A stretch of DNA of 64,000 nt from Proteus cibi (GCF_003144405.1 NZ_PENW01000007.1:57665-121664); one strand, 5' to 3'; numbered from the stretch's first letter, positions 9,479 through 19,191 are shown. Program-made: numbers and translations. Notes: generated by a model from the letters alone, not told the origin.

Positions 9479-11362
9479 TTACGCGTTTTGAACTAAAAGT
9501 TTATTCACTAAGCGAATAAACTGGTTTGGATCTTCTAAAGAGCCTCTTTCAGCAAAGAGCGCCTGATCCAGTAATAGATTTACCCAATCCGCAAATAGTG
9601 CTTCATCCGTTAATTCTGCTGTTTGCTTCACTAGTGGATGATTTGGGTTCAGTTCAAAATTGTATTTCACTTCTGGCACTTCTTGTCCTGCGGCGGCAAA
9701 CAATTTAGCCATTTGTGTTGTCATTTCATCAGCACTGGTTGTCACAATTGCCGGAGTATCAGTTAAACGATGTGTTAATTTCACCTCTTTAACTTTATCT
9801 CCTAGCAAGGTTTTAATACGTTCAACAAAAGGGGCTAACTGTTTATCTGTTTCTTCTTGCTCAGCCTGCTTCTCTTCATCAGCAAGTTTATCAAGAGATT
9901 CATCTGCTTTACTGACAGACTGGAATGATTTGCCATCAAACTCAGTCAGGTAGTTCATCATCCACTCATCGATACGATCAGATAACAGCAGTACTTCAAT
10001 ACCTTTTTTGCGGAACAGCTCTAAATGCGGGCTGTTTTTCGCCGCTGCATAGCTATCAGCAGTGATGTAATAGATTTTTTCCTGACCGTCGACCATACGG
10101 CTAACATAATCTTCCAGTGAAACAGTTTGAGCATCGCTGTCGTTATGCGTTGACGCAAAACGTAGTAATTTTGCAATCGTTTCAATGTTAGATGAGTCTT
10201 CTGCTGGACCTTCTTTCAAGACTAAACCAAACTCTTTCCAGAATGCTTGATACTCTTCTGGCTTGTTTTCTGCGAGTTTTTGTAACATCTGTAATGCACG
10301 CTTCGTTAATGCACTGCGTAAATTACGTGTAACAGAGCTATCTTGTAAAATTTCACGAGAAACGTTTAGTGGTAAATCATTAGAATCCACTAATCCGCGG
10401 ATAAAGCGTAAGTAATTAGGCATAAACTGCTCAGCTTCATCCATAATAAAGACGCGTTGCACATACAGTTTTAAGCCATGACGTTGTTCACGATTCCATA
10501 AATCCCAAGGTGCTTTTGAAGGCACATATAATAAGCTTGTGTACTCTTGCTTACCTTCTACACGGTTATGTACCCAGCTTAATGGATCTGCAAAGTCATG
10601 AGAGATATGCTTATAAAATTCTTTATACTCTTCATCACTGACTTCTGCTTTGTTACGAGTCCAAAGTGCCTGCGCTTTATTAATTTTTTCCCATGTGACA
10701 GTACCGTCTTCTTCATTTTTCGTTTCGATTTCAACAGGCAGCGAAATATGGTCGGAATATTTACTAATAATACTACGCAGACGCCAATCATCTAAATACT
10801 CATCTTCACCTTCACGTAGGTGAAGCGTAATTTCAGTACCACGATCTGCCTTTTCAATGTCAGCAACGGTGTAATCACCTTCGCCTTCAGACGCCCAAAA
10901 AACACCTTTATCGGCGCTTTCACCAGCTGCTCGAGTGCGTACTGTCACTTTATCTGCAACAATAAACGCAGAATAGAATCCAACACCAAATTGACCAATT
11001 AATTGGCTATCTTTAGCTTGATCTTGCCCAATAGATTCTAAGAATGATTTGGTTCCTGATTTTGCAATAGTACCGAGATTATCAATGACTTCATCACGAG
11101 TCATACCAATACCATTATCACTGATAGTCAGAGTACGCGCTTCTTTATCAGTGGAAATACGCACGTGTAACTCGCCGTTATTTTCATAAAGCGCGGCGTC
11201 TGATAATGCACGGAAACGCAATTTATCAGCCGCATCTGATGCGTTCGAAATCAATTCGCGAAGGAAAATTTCTTTATTGGAGTAAAGAGAATGGATCATT
11301 AATTGAAGAAGTTGTTTAACTTCTGACTGAAATCCTCTTGTTTCCTGACCTTTCATACTCAT
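9479..11362 (-). CDS. htpG: Hsp90-family chaperone HtpG
   Basis: Cytosolic ATP-dependent chaperone. N-terminal GHKL ATPase domain contains [17 protein letters not shown] and [11 protein letters not shown]; the middle domain has [10 protein letters not shown] (catalytic Arg) and the C-terminal dimerisation domain ends at LLVQNA. 627 residues, as expected. The start [11 protein letters not shown] is two residues longer than E. coli and is preceded by GAGGT at good spacing; the second Met (11356) remains possible. A sigma-32 promoter lies about 50 nt upstream. Confidence 0.98.
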   Translation of the reverse strand: MSMKGQETRGFQSEVKQLLQLMIHSLYSNKEIFLRELISNASDAADKLRFRALSDAALYENNGELHVRISTDKEARTLTISDNGIGMTRDEVIDNLGTIAKSGTKSFLESIGQDQAKDSQLIGQFGVGFYSAFIVADKVTVRTRAAGESADKGVFWASEGEGDYTVADIEKADRGTEITLHLREGEDEYLDDWRLRSIISKYSDHISLPVEIETKNEEDGTVTWEKINKAQALWTRNKAEVSDEEYKEFYKHISHDFADPLSWVHNRVEGKQEYTSLLYVPSKAPWDLWNREQRHGLKLYVQRVFIMDEAEQFMPNYLRFIRGLVDSNDLPLNVSREILQDSSVTRNLRSALTKRALQMLQKLAENKPEEYQAFWKEFGLVLKEGPAEDSSNIETIAKLLRFASTHNDSDAQTVSLEDYVSRMVDGQEKIYYITADSYAAAKNSPHLELFRKKGIEVLLLSDRIDEWMMNYLTEFDGKSFQSVSKADESLDKLADEEKQAEQEETDKQLAPFVERIKTLLGDKVKEVKLTHRLTDTPAIVTTSADEMTTQMAKLFAAAGQEVPEVKYNFELNPNHPLVKQTAELTDEALFADWVNLLLDQALFAERGSLEDPNQFIRLVNKLLVQNA

Positions 11363-11410
11363 TTTTACCTCAATTCATCCTAATTTGGCGAAAAAAATCA
11401 ATATGAGTAA

Positions 11411-11439
11411 AAAGTGGGGATAGTTAAGCTAGTTTCAAG
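11411..11439 (-). promoter_or_regulatory. Sigma-32 heat-shock promoter of htpG
   Basis: On the minus strand, CTTGAAA (11439-11433) is followed after 13 nt by CCCCAC (11419-11414), a close match to the RpoH consensus CTTGAAA-N13-CCCCATNT. It lies 50-75 nt upstream of the htpG start, as expected for this heat-shock gene. Confidence 0.85.
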
Positions 11440-11562
11440 GGTCGAGTAAAAAATTAAGCGAATAAAAGTGATTAAGCCCCTTATATTGCTTAGAATTTGA
11501 AAGGACTTTATGGACTATTTTCAATTCCAAAATACGTTTACTTCGACATTAAAGCTGAATTT

Positions 11563-11597
11563 TTACCGCTAAGCTGGTCGCTTTTACTTAGCGGTAA
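11563..11597. repeat. Perfect 11-bp inverted repeat just downstream of purT
   Basis: TTACCGCTAAG (11563-11573) and CTTAGCGGTAA (11587-11597) with 13 nt between. It begins 13 nt past the purT stop. No T-run follows on the minus strand, so it is a weak terminator at best; it could stabilise the purT mRNA 3' end. Confidence 0.7.
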
Positions 11598-11610
11598 TGA
11601 TGTTATAGCG

Positions 11611-12798
11611 CTATTTGGAAGCGTCATTGACAATGATAGCGTTGGCACCTGCAATTGCTTCATCCAATGCCTGTTTTATTGTATCAGCATGAGCAAGCAC
11701 AACACCTAGACGGCGAGAGCCTGCAATTTCAGGCTTAGCAAAAAGGCGAATTTGACGATCCGCTTTCAACGCTTTTTCAATACCAGAATAAACGATATTT
11801 GTACTATACAACTCCGGTAAAATAACCGCTGAGGCACAAGCGCCTAATTGGCGAATACCACCAATGGGATAGCCTAAAAAAGCACGAACATGAAGCGCAA
11901 ACTCGGATAAATCCTGAGAAATGAGTGTCACTAACCCTGTGTCATGAGGACGTGGAGAGACTTCATTAAAGAAGACCTCATCACCTTGAACAAACAGCTC
12001 TACACCAAATAAACCATAGCCCCCTAAGTTCTCAACCACTTTACCCGCGATATGCTGTGCTTTAGCAAGTGCGATATCACTCATCTTTTGAGGTTGCCAT
12101 GATTCACGGTAATCCCCTTTTTCCTGACGATGACCAATAGGAGCGCAAAAATGGACCCCATCAACAGCATGAATAGTCAATAAAGTGATCTCAAAATCAA
12201 ACGGGATCATTTTTTCAACGATAACGCGCCCTTTTCCTGCTCTCCCTCCCTCTTGCGAGTAAATCCAAGCCTGAGCTAAATCGCTTTCATTACGAATAAC
12301 ACTTTGCCCTTTTCCTGATGAACTCATAACCGGTTTTACAATACAAGGAAAGCCGATTTCTAAAGCTGCTTTTTTAAAGCTCACTTCATCATCAACAAAT
12401 TGATAGTTTGATGTAGGTAAATGTAATGTTTCCGAGGCTAAACGACGGATACCTTCCCTATCCATCGTCAGCTTTACAGCACGGGCACAAGGAACCACTT
12501 TTTGCCCCGCTTGTTCTAATTCAACCAGTAACGTGGTTGCAATAGCCTCAATTTCTGGAACGATAAAATCAGGTCGCTCTTGTTCAATAACTTGCTTTAA
12601 TGCATCGCTATCAAGCATATTTACAACATGATAACGATGAGCAACATGCATCGCAGGGGCATTGAGATAGCGATCAACGGCAATCACTTCAATGCCTAAA
12701 CGTTGGCATTCTATCGCGACTTCTTTACCTAATTCACCGGCACCTAATAACATCACCTTTGTTGCACTTGCTGTAAGAGCCGTACCCAGCACTGTCAT
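11611..12798 (-). CDS. purT: Phosphoribosylglycinamide formyltransferase 2 (formate-dependent)
   Basis: Makes formyl-GAR from GAR, formate and ATP in purine synthesis, the folate-independent alternative to PurN. ATP-grasp protein of 395 residues: N-terminal [24 protein letters not shown]-grasp core around SSSGKGQSV (about 160) and the Mg-binding [22 protein letters not shown] (about 262-285). GAGGAT lies before the ATG. A PurR box lies 34 nt upstream, in line with purine repression known for E. coli purT. Confidence 0.97.
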   Translation of the reverse strand: MTVLGTALTASATKVMLLGAGELGKEVAIECQRLGIEVIAVDRYLNAPAMHVAHRYHVVNMLDSDALKQVIEQERPDFIVPEIEAIATTLLVELEQAGQKVVPCARAVKLTMDREGIRRLASETLHLPTSNYQFVDDEVSFKKAALEIGFPCIVKPVMSSSGKGQSVIRNESDLAQAWIYSQEGGRAGKGRVIVEKMIPFDFEITLLTIHAVDGVHFCAPIGHRQEKGDYRESWQPQKMSDIALAKAQHIAGKVVENLGGYGLFGVELFVQGDEVFFNEVSPRPHDTGLVTLISQDLSEFALHVRAFLGYPIGGIRQLGACASAVILPELYSTNIVYSGIEKALKADRQIRLFAKPEIAGSRRLGVVLAHADTIKQALDEAIAGANAIIVNDASK

Positions 12799-12831
12799 TT
12801 TTTATCCTCACAATTAATAAAAACCACAACC

Positions 12832-12847
12832 ACGCAAACGATTGCTT
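12832..12847 (-). promoter_or_regulatory. PurR operator of purT
   Basis: ACGCAAACGATTGCTT is a near-palindromic match to the PurR consensus ACGCAAACGTTTTCNT, located 34-49 nt upstream of the purT start codon. Confidence 0.85.
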
Positions 12848-12922
12848 TTATATAGCATAGCGGATTTAGTTTGATAGAAAAATAGCCAGACAAAAAAATA
12901 ATCAAACAGAGAAATAAAACAA

Positions 12923-13834
12923 TTACACCGTTTGGCTGCGTTTTCCTTTTTGAATTTTTAGATAATTAAGGCGTTTTCGGATAAGTGCCAAAATACAGCA
13001 TAAAAGTCCTAACCAAATCAGAGAGAAACTCACGCCTTTTACTTCATCAAAAGCTTCATGGAATAAGAAAACGGCAAGTAAAAATTGAATGGTAGGTTCA
13101 ATATATTGCGCTAATCCGATCACTGTTAATGTGGTTCGTTTAACTGCTGCGGTAAAAAACAATAACGGCAGTATAGTGACAGGTGCTGTTAGAATATAAT
13201 AAAAACGAGTCAGATTATCCGCAGAAGGTAGTGCGCTTTTATCTGTTATCAGCAACCAAATAGTGGCACCTATTGCTAATGGCATTAACCAGAGGGTTTC
13301 CATAAACAAAGAGGTGATCACATCAAAACGGATAAATTTACGGATCAAACCATATACAGCAAATGCGCCCCCCATCATGATAGCAAGTACAGGTAGTTCA
13401 CCGTACATCCACAATTGATAGCCCACACCCGCACATATTAAGGCAACCGCCCATTTTTCTGCTGCATTAAGCTTTTCTTTAAGAAAGATGACACCCAATA
13501 AAATTGAGAAAAGTGGATTAATAAAATATCCCAAGCTCGCTTCTAATACTTGTTGATGTGTTAATGCATAGGTAAATGTACACCAAGAAACGGCCATAGC
13601 CATTGAGCTAAATAGACACATAAAAATAGAGCGCTTATCTTGTAAAACAGCACGCCATCGTGTCCTATTCTTAATAAAGAGTCGCACGAGCAATAAAAGA
13701 GGGATAGACCAGATCAAACGCTGAGCCAACATTTCTAATGGTTGCGCTCCGGGTAACAGCCGATAAAACAGCGGAGTTATTCCCCAAAGCAGATAAGAAA
13801 AAATGGCTAGTACCGCGCCCGATTGAGCCCACAT
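12923..13834 (-). CDS. rarD: EamA-family permease RarD
   Basis: Ten-helix drug/metabolite transporter superfamily protein, 303 residues. The N-terminal stretch YLLWGITPLFYRLL and later FTYALTHQQVLEASLGYFINPL are typical of the RarD subgroup (chloramphenicol-sensitivity related). Substrate is not established for the family. It is followed on the same strand by purT 124 nt away, but the PurR box in that gap argues for separate transcription. Confidence 0.9.
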   Translation of the reverse strand: MWAQSGAVLAIFSYLLWGITPLFYRLLPGAQPLEMLAQRLIWSIPLLLLVRLFIKNRTRWRAVLQDKRSIFMCLFSSMAMAVSWCTFTYALTHQQVLEASLGYFINPLFSILLGVIFLKEKLNAAEKWAVALICAGVGYQLWMYGELPVLAIMMGGAFAVYGLIRKFIRFDVITSLFMETLWLMPLAIGATIWLLITDKSALPSADNLTRFYYILTAPVTILPLLFFTAAVKRTTLTVIGLAQYIEPTIQFLLAVFLFHEAFDEVKGVSFSLIWLGLLCCILALIRKRLNYLKIQKGKRSQTV

Positions 13835-13955
13835 TTAATGTTCCATCAATAAAAGTCAATAAGATTTAATATCATACGCTTAAAACAGAGGGAACAATAT
13901 GATCAGCATCGCTGATTGATTGAACAAACATCAATACGACTGTATCGACGAAATA

Positions 13956-14005
13956 AAAAAATCTCCACAAATAACGATCCCGAGAAAAATCGTTATCAAT
14001 GGAGA
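13956..14005 (-). terminator. Intrinsic terminator of cscK
   Basis: Long interrupted stem (TCTCCA/TGGAGA outer, ATAACGAT/ATCGTTAT inner) followed on the minus strand by a run of seven T. It lies 65 nt after the cscK stop, leaving no room for a cscB gene. Confidence 0.88.
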
Positions 14006-14069
14006 ATAGGAAAATTCCATTAAGAGAAAACCGTGGTAAAAACCACAACCAGAAAAAAGGGGTGAGTAG

Positions 14070-15017
14070 TTAGAAAATCTCCCTAACATGTAAAGGCGGT
14101 TGTTGCTGAACAAAATCATGTAATTTTTTACGACTTGGTGCCGCAGCTATTGCCCCTTTTTGAGTGGTGGCTAAAGCACCACAAGCAGCTGCTTGCGTCA
14201 CTATTTTTGATAAATATTGTTCATCTTCAGCAAAACCATATTCAGCAAGTGCGGCGAGTAAACCAGACATAAAGGCATCTCCAGCACCGGTTGTATCAAT
14301 ACATTCAACGATAAAGGCGCTAAATGCGACTTGAGTATTTGGCGTTAAAACTAAACAACCTTTAGAGCCTTGGGTGATCACTTTTAAACGCGCGGGATAA
14401 TCTTCTAATTTTTTAAGTGCATTATTCAATGTCACTTCTTGTGTCATCCACGTAAGTTCATCTTCTGATAATTTTAATATGTCAGCTTTATGCGCATAAC
14501 GATCAATAACTTCGCGCATTTCTTCGTGATCACGCCACATTTGAGGACGTAAATTAATATCAAAACTCAGTAGTGAATCAGTTTCTTTAATGTTTTTGAT
14601 TGCACAATCTAAAGTCGAGCGACAAATGGGATTCACTAATGCTAAAGAGCAAAAATGCAAAATGTCTTTTTCAAACGCCGGTAAAGATTTTTCTGTTAAA
14701 AATTGATCAGCAGATTCAGCAACTAGGAAAGTAAAATCACGCTCACCATTTTCTTGTAAAGAGACAAGAACAGTACTGGTACGATGAAACTCATCAAATT
14801 CCATTGCACGAGTATCAACCCCCAGATCAAACAATGTTTTTTGCATAAAATGGCCAAACGCATCCTCTCCGACACGTCCAATAAAGCCACTTTGTTGACC
14901 AAGTTTAGCAACACCAGCAGCAACATTGACTGGCGCACCACCAGCACATGCTTCATATTGCATGTTTTGCAACGGGATCAAGTCAACAACAGCGTCACCT
15001 AAAGACCAGACTTTCAT
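14070..15017 (-). CDS. cscK: Fructokinase of the sucrose cluster
   Basis: PfkB-family kinase, 315 residues, predicted to phosphorylate fructose released from sucrose. Visible: VWSLGDAVVDLIP at the N-terminus, ACAGGAPVNVAAGVAKLG (about 24-41), and the catalytic DTTGAGDAFMSGLLAAL near 240-257. Divergent from cscA across a control region with two LacI-type operators. Similar to CscK/ScrK; assignment to csc rests on its cscA and cscR partners. In E. coli cscK is cotranscribed with the permease gene cscB, which is missing here. Confidence 0.88.
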   Translation of the reverse strand: MKVWSLGDAVVDLIPLQNMQYEACAGGAPVNVAAGVAKLGQQSGFIGRVGEDAFGHFMQKTLFDLGVDTRAMEFDEFHRTSTVLVSLQENGERDFTFLVAESADQFLTEKSLPAFEKDILHFCSLALVNPICRSTLDCAIKNIKETDSLLSFDINLRPQMWRDHEEMREVIDRYAHKADILKLSEDELTWMTQEVTLNNALKKLEDYPARLKVITQGSKGCLVLTPNTQVAFSAFIVECIDTTGAGDAFMSGLLAALAEYGFAEDEQYLSKIVTQAAACGALATTQKGAIAAAPSRKKLHDFVQQQPPLHVREIF

Positions 15018-15115
15018 AATCTCTCCAGAAGATAAGCAATTATTTTTCTTAACTATATTCTGTTTTTCTGACTATTCATAACGAATAAGTAAAGATATTG
15101 CTCGTAAATCCACAC

Positions 15116-15129
15116 TGATAACGTTAACA
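15116..15129. promoter_or_regulatory. Putative CscR operator O1
   Basis: TGATAACGTTAACA, a near-perfect palindrome centred on CG, typical of LacI-family operators. Located about 100 nt upstream of cscK. Its partner is centred 69 bp away. Confidence 0.7.
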
Positions 15130-15184
15130 TAATAAGATAAGATGATAAAGTCAATCTCGCACATCGTCTTTTTTTCACTCTAAA

Positions 15185-15198
15185 TGTTATCGTTAACA
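15185..15198. promoter_or_regulatory. Putative CscR operator O2
   Basis: TGTTATCGTTAACA, the same LacI-type CG-centred palindrome as O1 (same consensus half-sites). Located about 93 nt upstream of the chosen cscA start. The pair would allow joint or looped repression of cscK and cscA. Confidence 0.7.
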
Positions 15199-15290
15199 AC
15201 AAGAGTTATTGTGTGATTACGTCTGTTCTTTACCCTTTCAGAGCCCTTAAAAACGCACTCATAGCTCTAAAATATAATAAGGATAATGAT

Positions 15291-16760
15291 ATGAAACACC
15301 GCTTAGAACAATCAACAAAAGCCTTAGATACTTTGATTGAAAAACGAGGCAATAAATTTTATCCCCAGTTTCATTTGGCAGCACCTGCGGGTTGGTTAAA
15401 TGATCCTAATGGTCTTATTTATCATGATGGTTTATATCATGCCTTTTATCAGCACCACCCTTATTCTCAAGATTGGGGGCCAATGCATTGGGGACATGCC
15501 ACAAGCACCGATATGATCCACTGGCAACATCAACCTATTGCATTAGCACCAGGAGATGACTACGACAAAAGTGGTTGTTTCTCAGGATCGGCAATTAGCC
15601 ATGAAGGTAAACTCTATCTTTTCTATACAGGACACAATTGGTTAGCAGCCGAAGGTGATGATAGCCAAATTTATGAAACGCAATGTGTTGCTATCAGTGA
15701 AGATGGTATTCATTTTGAGAAAAAAGGGATCGTTTTAGCCCCCCCTAAAGGTTATATGCATTTTCGTGATCCGAAGGTCTGGTATCAAGAAGGAAAATGG
15801 TGGATGGTTGTTGGGGCTCGTGATGAAAAAGACCAAGGTCAAGTCCTCCTCTTCTCTAGCGAAACCTTATTTGAGGAAGGTCAGCAGTGGAACAACGATT
15901 ACACCGTTTTGGGAAAAACGGATGATAAAAATGTCTATATGTGGGAGTGCCCTGATTTCTTCCCAATTAGCCAAGAAAACGAATTTGCAATCGTCTTCTC
16001 ACCACAAGGAAAACAAGCCGAAGGTTATCAATATCGCAACCTCTTTCAATCCGGTGCATTAATTGGTCAGTGGTCACCCAATCACCCCTTTAAACCACAA
16101 GGGCATTTTATTGAACTTGATAATGGTCATGACTATTATGCACCACAATCATTTACGACATCTGATGGTCGTCGCGTTTCTATGGGATGGATGGATATGT
16201 GGAATTCGCCAATGCCTTCAAAATCTGAATTTTGGGCTGGTTGCTTTACACTCCCTCGTGAAATCACTTTTGATAAACCCAAAAATCGCTTACGTATGGT
16301 TCCTGTTAAAGAAGTTGAATCATTACGCCAAGAAAAACAGACTATCCAGCCATTAACACTCAGTAATCAATCTATCGAGCTAATCAAGAATACGCCCGCT
16401 ATCGAACTCGACTTAACGTTATCTTTAGACAGTGGCGCTGAAAAATTTGGCTTATGGCTAGGTGAGGGGCTCGAGCTCTTTGTTGATAATCAATCACATC
16501 GTTTAGTTCTTAACCGTCATTATCCTCAGCACAATATCAGTGGAGCTCGAAGTATTCCATTACCTGACGGCTGTGAATTGAATTTACGTATTTTTATTGA
16601 TCGTTCATCAATTGAGATCTTTGTAAACAAAGGAGAATTCACCTTTAGCAGCCGATATTATGCTCAACAAGATGATCGAGCTTTACGTCTTTTTGCTATG
16701 AATGGTGATGCAACCCTAATTCATGGTGAATATTGGCATCTAAATAGTATTTACTCATAA
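15291..16760 (+). CDS. cscA: Sucrose hydrolase (invertase), GH32
   Basis: Cytosolic glycoside hydrolase family 32 enzyme splitting sucrose to glucose and fructose. Catalytic residues are all visible: nucleophile in WLNDPNG (about 39-45), transition-state stabiliser in FRDPKVW (about 160), acid/base in MWECPDFF (about 220). The protein aligns in memory better with CscA (LDNGHDYYAPQSF, GWMDMWNSPMPSK) than with PTS-linked ScrB. The ATG at 15291 is preceded by AAGGAT; an earlier GTG at 15213 would add 26 residues outside the family and overlap the operator region. 489 residues, normal length. No secretion signal, so substrate must be imported. Confidence 0.92.
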   Translation: MKHRLEQSTKALDTLIEKRGNKFYPQFHLAAPAGWLNDPNGLIYHDGLYHAFYQHHPYSQDWGPMHWGHATSTDMIHWQHQPIALAPGDDYDKSGCFSGSAISHEGKLYLFYTGHNWLAAEGDDSQIYETQCVAISEDGIHFEKKGIVLAPPKGYMHFRDPKVWYQEGKWWMVVGARDEKDQGQVLLFSSETLFEEGQQWNNDYTVLGKTDDKNVYMWECPDFFPISQENEFAIVFSPQGKQAEGYQYRNLFQSGALIGQWSPNHPFKPQGHFIELDNGHDYYAPQSFTTSDGRRVSMGWMDMWNSPMPSKSEFWAGCFTLPREITFDKPKNRLRMVPVKEVESLRQEKQTIQPLTLSNQSIELIKNTPAIELDLTLSLDSGAEKFGLWLGEGLELFVDNQSHRLVLNRHYPQHNISGARSIPLPDGCELNLRIFIDRSSIEIFVNKGEFTFSSRYYAQQDDRALRLFAMNGDATLIHGEYWHLNSIYS

Positions 16761-16768
16761 TAAATAAG

Positions 16769-16794
16769 ACGTGAGTCTTTAAATAGACTCACGT
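16769..16794. terminator. Hairpin between convergent cscA and cscR
   Basis: Perfect 10-bp stem (ACGTGAGTCT / AGACTCACGT) with 6-nt loop. It overlaps the last codons and stop of cscR. Tails are only weakly T-rich on either strand, so termination strength is uncertain. Confidence 0.65.
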
Positions 16795-17774
16795 TCAACT
16801 AATTGACAAGGTACGTGTCGGGTATCTTTGTGGTTTCGTTCTTGAATGATATGCAACGTCGCTTCTTTACCTAGTTCATAATGAGGCAGTTGTACCGTTG
16901 TTAATGGTGGATAAAACAACTCTCCTGTACCAATCATATTGTCAAATCCCAAAACAGCCACTTGCTCTGGAATACGTAACCCCATAGAAAGTAAAACTTG
17001 GTAAGCTAAAAACGCAATACGGTCATTACCACAAATGAGAATATCAAAGTCAGCTTTTTGATGAATACAATGCTTTTTCAATATTTCAATGACATCACGG
17101 TAGTGTTCATCGCCAAACATCATCGTATATTGTTGCAGATCTGCCAATGGCAATCCTGCCTCTTGCCAAGCATCTTCAACGGCTTTACGACGAATAGGGC
17201 CAGCAACAGACTCTGTTGGGATATAAAAGCACAAAGGACGGCGATATCCTTTTTCGATGACTTTTTTCATCGCAAAATACTGCCCATGATAATCATCGGG
17301 AATATAAGTAGGAAAAGCGTGTGTTTTATCCAAACAGTTTGCTAACACTAAATTCTTATCGAGCAATTTTTCATGTACAGTGATTTCACGCAACCCCATC
17401 GTTGTATAAATAATACCATCAGGACGTTGAGCCAAAAGTTGCCAAATGGCATTTTCATAACAATCTTGTGCAGTCAAATTGACAACAAATGAGCTCCAAC
17501 CAAATTCTCTTGCCGTTTGTTCTATCGATAAAATCATTTCGACAGAAAATGGTGTCGTCGCGGTATCAATTGCCAGAACACCAATTGATGATACTTTTGT
17601 TCCTTGACCACGAATTTTTCGTGCAGAATAATCTGGAACATAGTTAAGTTGATCAATCGCATTTTGGACTTGTTTCAGTGTTTCTGGTTTTAATAACTCA
17701 GGGTTATTAATCGCTCTAGAGACTGTCATCAAAGAAACGGATGCAAGTCGAGCTACATCTTTCAGTGACGCCAT
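16779..17774 (-). CDS. cscR: LacI-family sucrose repressor
   Basis: 331 residues: N-terminal HTH (LKDVARLASVSLMTVSRAIN), hinge helix (YVPDYSARKIRGQG), then a periplasmic-binding-like effector domain with TTPFSVEMILSIEQTAREFGW, IYTTMGLREIT and ICGNDRIAFLAYQVLL. These blocks resemble E. coli CscR as I recall it. Predicted to bind the two CG-centred palindromes between cscK and cscA and release them with sucrose or fructose. Convergent with cscA. Confidence 0.88.
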   Translation of the reverse strand: MASLKDVARLASVSLMTVSRAINNPELLKPETLKQVQNAIDQLNYVPDYSARKIRGQGTKVSSIGVLAIDTATTPFSVEMILSIEQTAREFGWSSFVVNLTAQDCYENAIWQLLAQRPDGIIYTTMGLREITVHEKLLDKNLVLANCLDKTHAFPTYIPDDYHGQYFAMKKVIEKGYRRPLCFYIPTESVAGPIRRKAVEDAWQEAGLPLADLQQYTMMFGDEHYRDVIEILKKHCIHQKADFDILICGNDRIAFLAYQVLLSMGLRIPEQVAVLGFDNMIGTGELFYPPLTTVQLPHYELGKEATLHIIQERNHKDTRHVPCQLVERESI

Positions 17775-18241
17775 AGCATTGGCTCGATTGGTTTATTAAA
17801 AAGGATCAATAGAAATAAAGTGCTATTTTACAAGAAGTAAAGTCAAAAATCCACAAAGTGAATTATATTGTAACTAAATGCGACAATTAATGACTTCATA
17901 AAAAGACATCTAAATATATTATTTTTTTACTTATTAAGTGAGTTTAATATAGTTAAAATCACTTACGAAAAAAAACTTAGTTACAATTAATAATTGTTAT
18001 CTCCTCTCTTCATTATAGAAATAAATTATTCTTATCTATAAAATACAAATATTGAAACAAAACAAAGTTCTGATATTTTATCTATAATATAATACAGAAG
18101 TATTAATCATTTTTAATTTGATATATTCTGAATATGGCTCCGTTGCGTGAATGTCACCCTACATAAAAAACTTATAAATTAGTCAAATTTCGTTACTCAT
18201 TCACTTTTAGTGTAAGAGCAGAGTAAAACCAGGAGCAGCAT
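17775..18241. other. AT-rich intergenic region with a 10-bp inverted repeat
   Basis: No gene recognised. TTGTAACTAA at 17868-17877 recurs inverted as TTAGTTACAA at 17977-17986. The last 60 nt hold the 5' region of the regulator gene with AGGAGC just before its ATG. Confidence 0.5.
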
Positions 18242-18877
18242 ATGGAATCAATAATCCACTTAATCACTTTTGAAGATGACAGTACAAAAGTTCAACTTAA
18301 AGCCGTTCTTTCTTCTTTAGCGGCTAATGTGAAAACCTATTCAAATGAACAGGCTTTCTTGAAATACTATTTTTCATCAATAAAAGGAGCGCATAAAGAG
18401 TGCATCATAATTAATACAAAAAACAGTGCAGCACCATCAATTGCACTGATTAAAGAACTCAACAAATTGAAAAACATCATCCCTGTTATTATTATTTCAG
18501 GGGATAGTTCCATTGAGAGTTGCCGGAACGCATTTAAATCAGGGGCTTTTGAATATTTAACTCGTCCGCTAAATGTGAATGAACTCCTTAATATTGTCTC
18601 GGAATCTTTCCTACATTATGAAAGTGAAGTTGAGCAATTCCGAACCTATATATCTCTAAAAGATAAATTTGGTAAGTTATCTAATAGAGAAAAAGAGGTT
18701 ATGGAGATGATCCTTGAAGGAAATACGAGTAAAGAAGCGGCAGAGAAACTTTCGCTATCACCTCGTACAGTTGAAGTGCATCGTTCAAATATGTATACAA
18801 AATTGAAAATAAGATCACTACCACAATTAGTTCAAGAGTATGATTTCTTTAAGAAATATGACTTAAGAGCAAACTGA
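18242..18877 (+). CDS. FixJ/NarL-type regulator with degenerate receiver domain
   Basis: 211 residues. Residues 1-125 fold like a receiver: acidic pair EDD at 11-13, conserved Ser86 (IIIISGD), and SGAFEYLTRP at 100-109. Position 58, where the phospho-accepting Asp should follow the third hydrophobic strand (CIIIN), is Asn, and the invariant Lys before Pro109 is Arg. Residues 140-205 are a LuxR-type HTH (LSNREKEVMEMILEGNTSKEAAEKLSLSPRTVEVHRSNMY). It probably acts without normal phosphorylation. No histidine kinase gene is nearby. AGGAGC precedes the ATG. Target genes unknown; the downstream phospholipid cassette is almost 1 kb away. Confidence 0.88.
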   Translation: MESIIHLITFEDDSTKVQLKAVLSSLAANVKTYSNEQAFLKYYFSSIKGAHKECIIINTKNSAAPSIALIKELNKLKNIIPVIIISGDSSIESCRNAFKSGAFEYLTRPLNVNELLNIVSESFLHYESEVEQFRTYISLKDKFGKLSNREKEVMEMILEGNTSKEAAEKLSLSPRTVEVHRSNMYTKLKIRSLPQLVQEYDFFKKYDLRAN

Positions 18878-19059
18878 TTTACAATGTGATTTCTATTTAT
18901 CAATAGGTTGTATTATCTAGCGATATAACGATATGACCTGCTTAATTTTCATTATATTTTATTAATGAGAAAACACTGTGCTTCTAAAAACATTCTATTT
19001 TGGATGAATTACACCTAATATGGGAATAATTAATACATTAGACACCATTCTACGATAGG

Positions 19060-19090
19060 AAGGGCGGCAACTTATTTTGATGCCACCCTT
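19060..19090 (+). terminator. Hairpin, possible terminator of the upstream regulator or end of a small RNA
   Basis: 10-bp stem with one mismatch (AAGGGCGGCA / TGCCACCCTT), 11-nt loop, tail TCATT. It is about 180 nt after the regulator stop codon. Confidence 0.5.
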
Positions 19091-19147
19091 TCATTAGTGT
19101 TCGTTTAATTTCAATTTAAAACACTTGTATATATTATTTTCATAATC

Positions 19148-19191
19148 GCTATTATTAATAACTATTATGATTGTTTTTTATTAATAATAGC
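19148..19191. repeat. Perfect 13-bp AT-rich inverted repeat
   Basis: GCTATTATTAATA (19148-19160) and TATTAATAATAGC (19179-19191), 18 nt apart. Function unknown; could be a regulator-binding or cruciform site. Confidence 0.6.
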
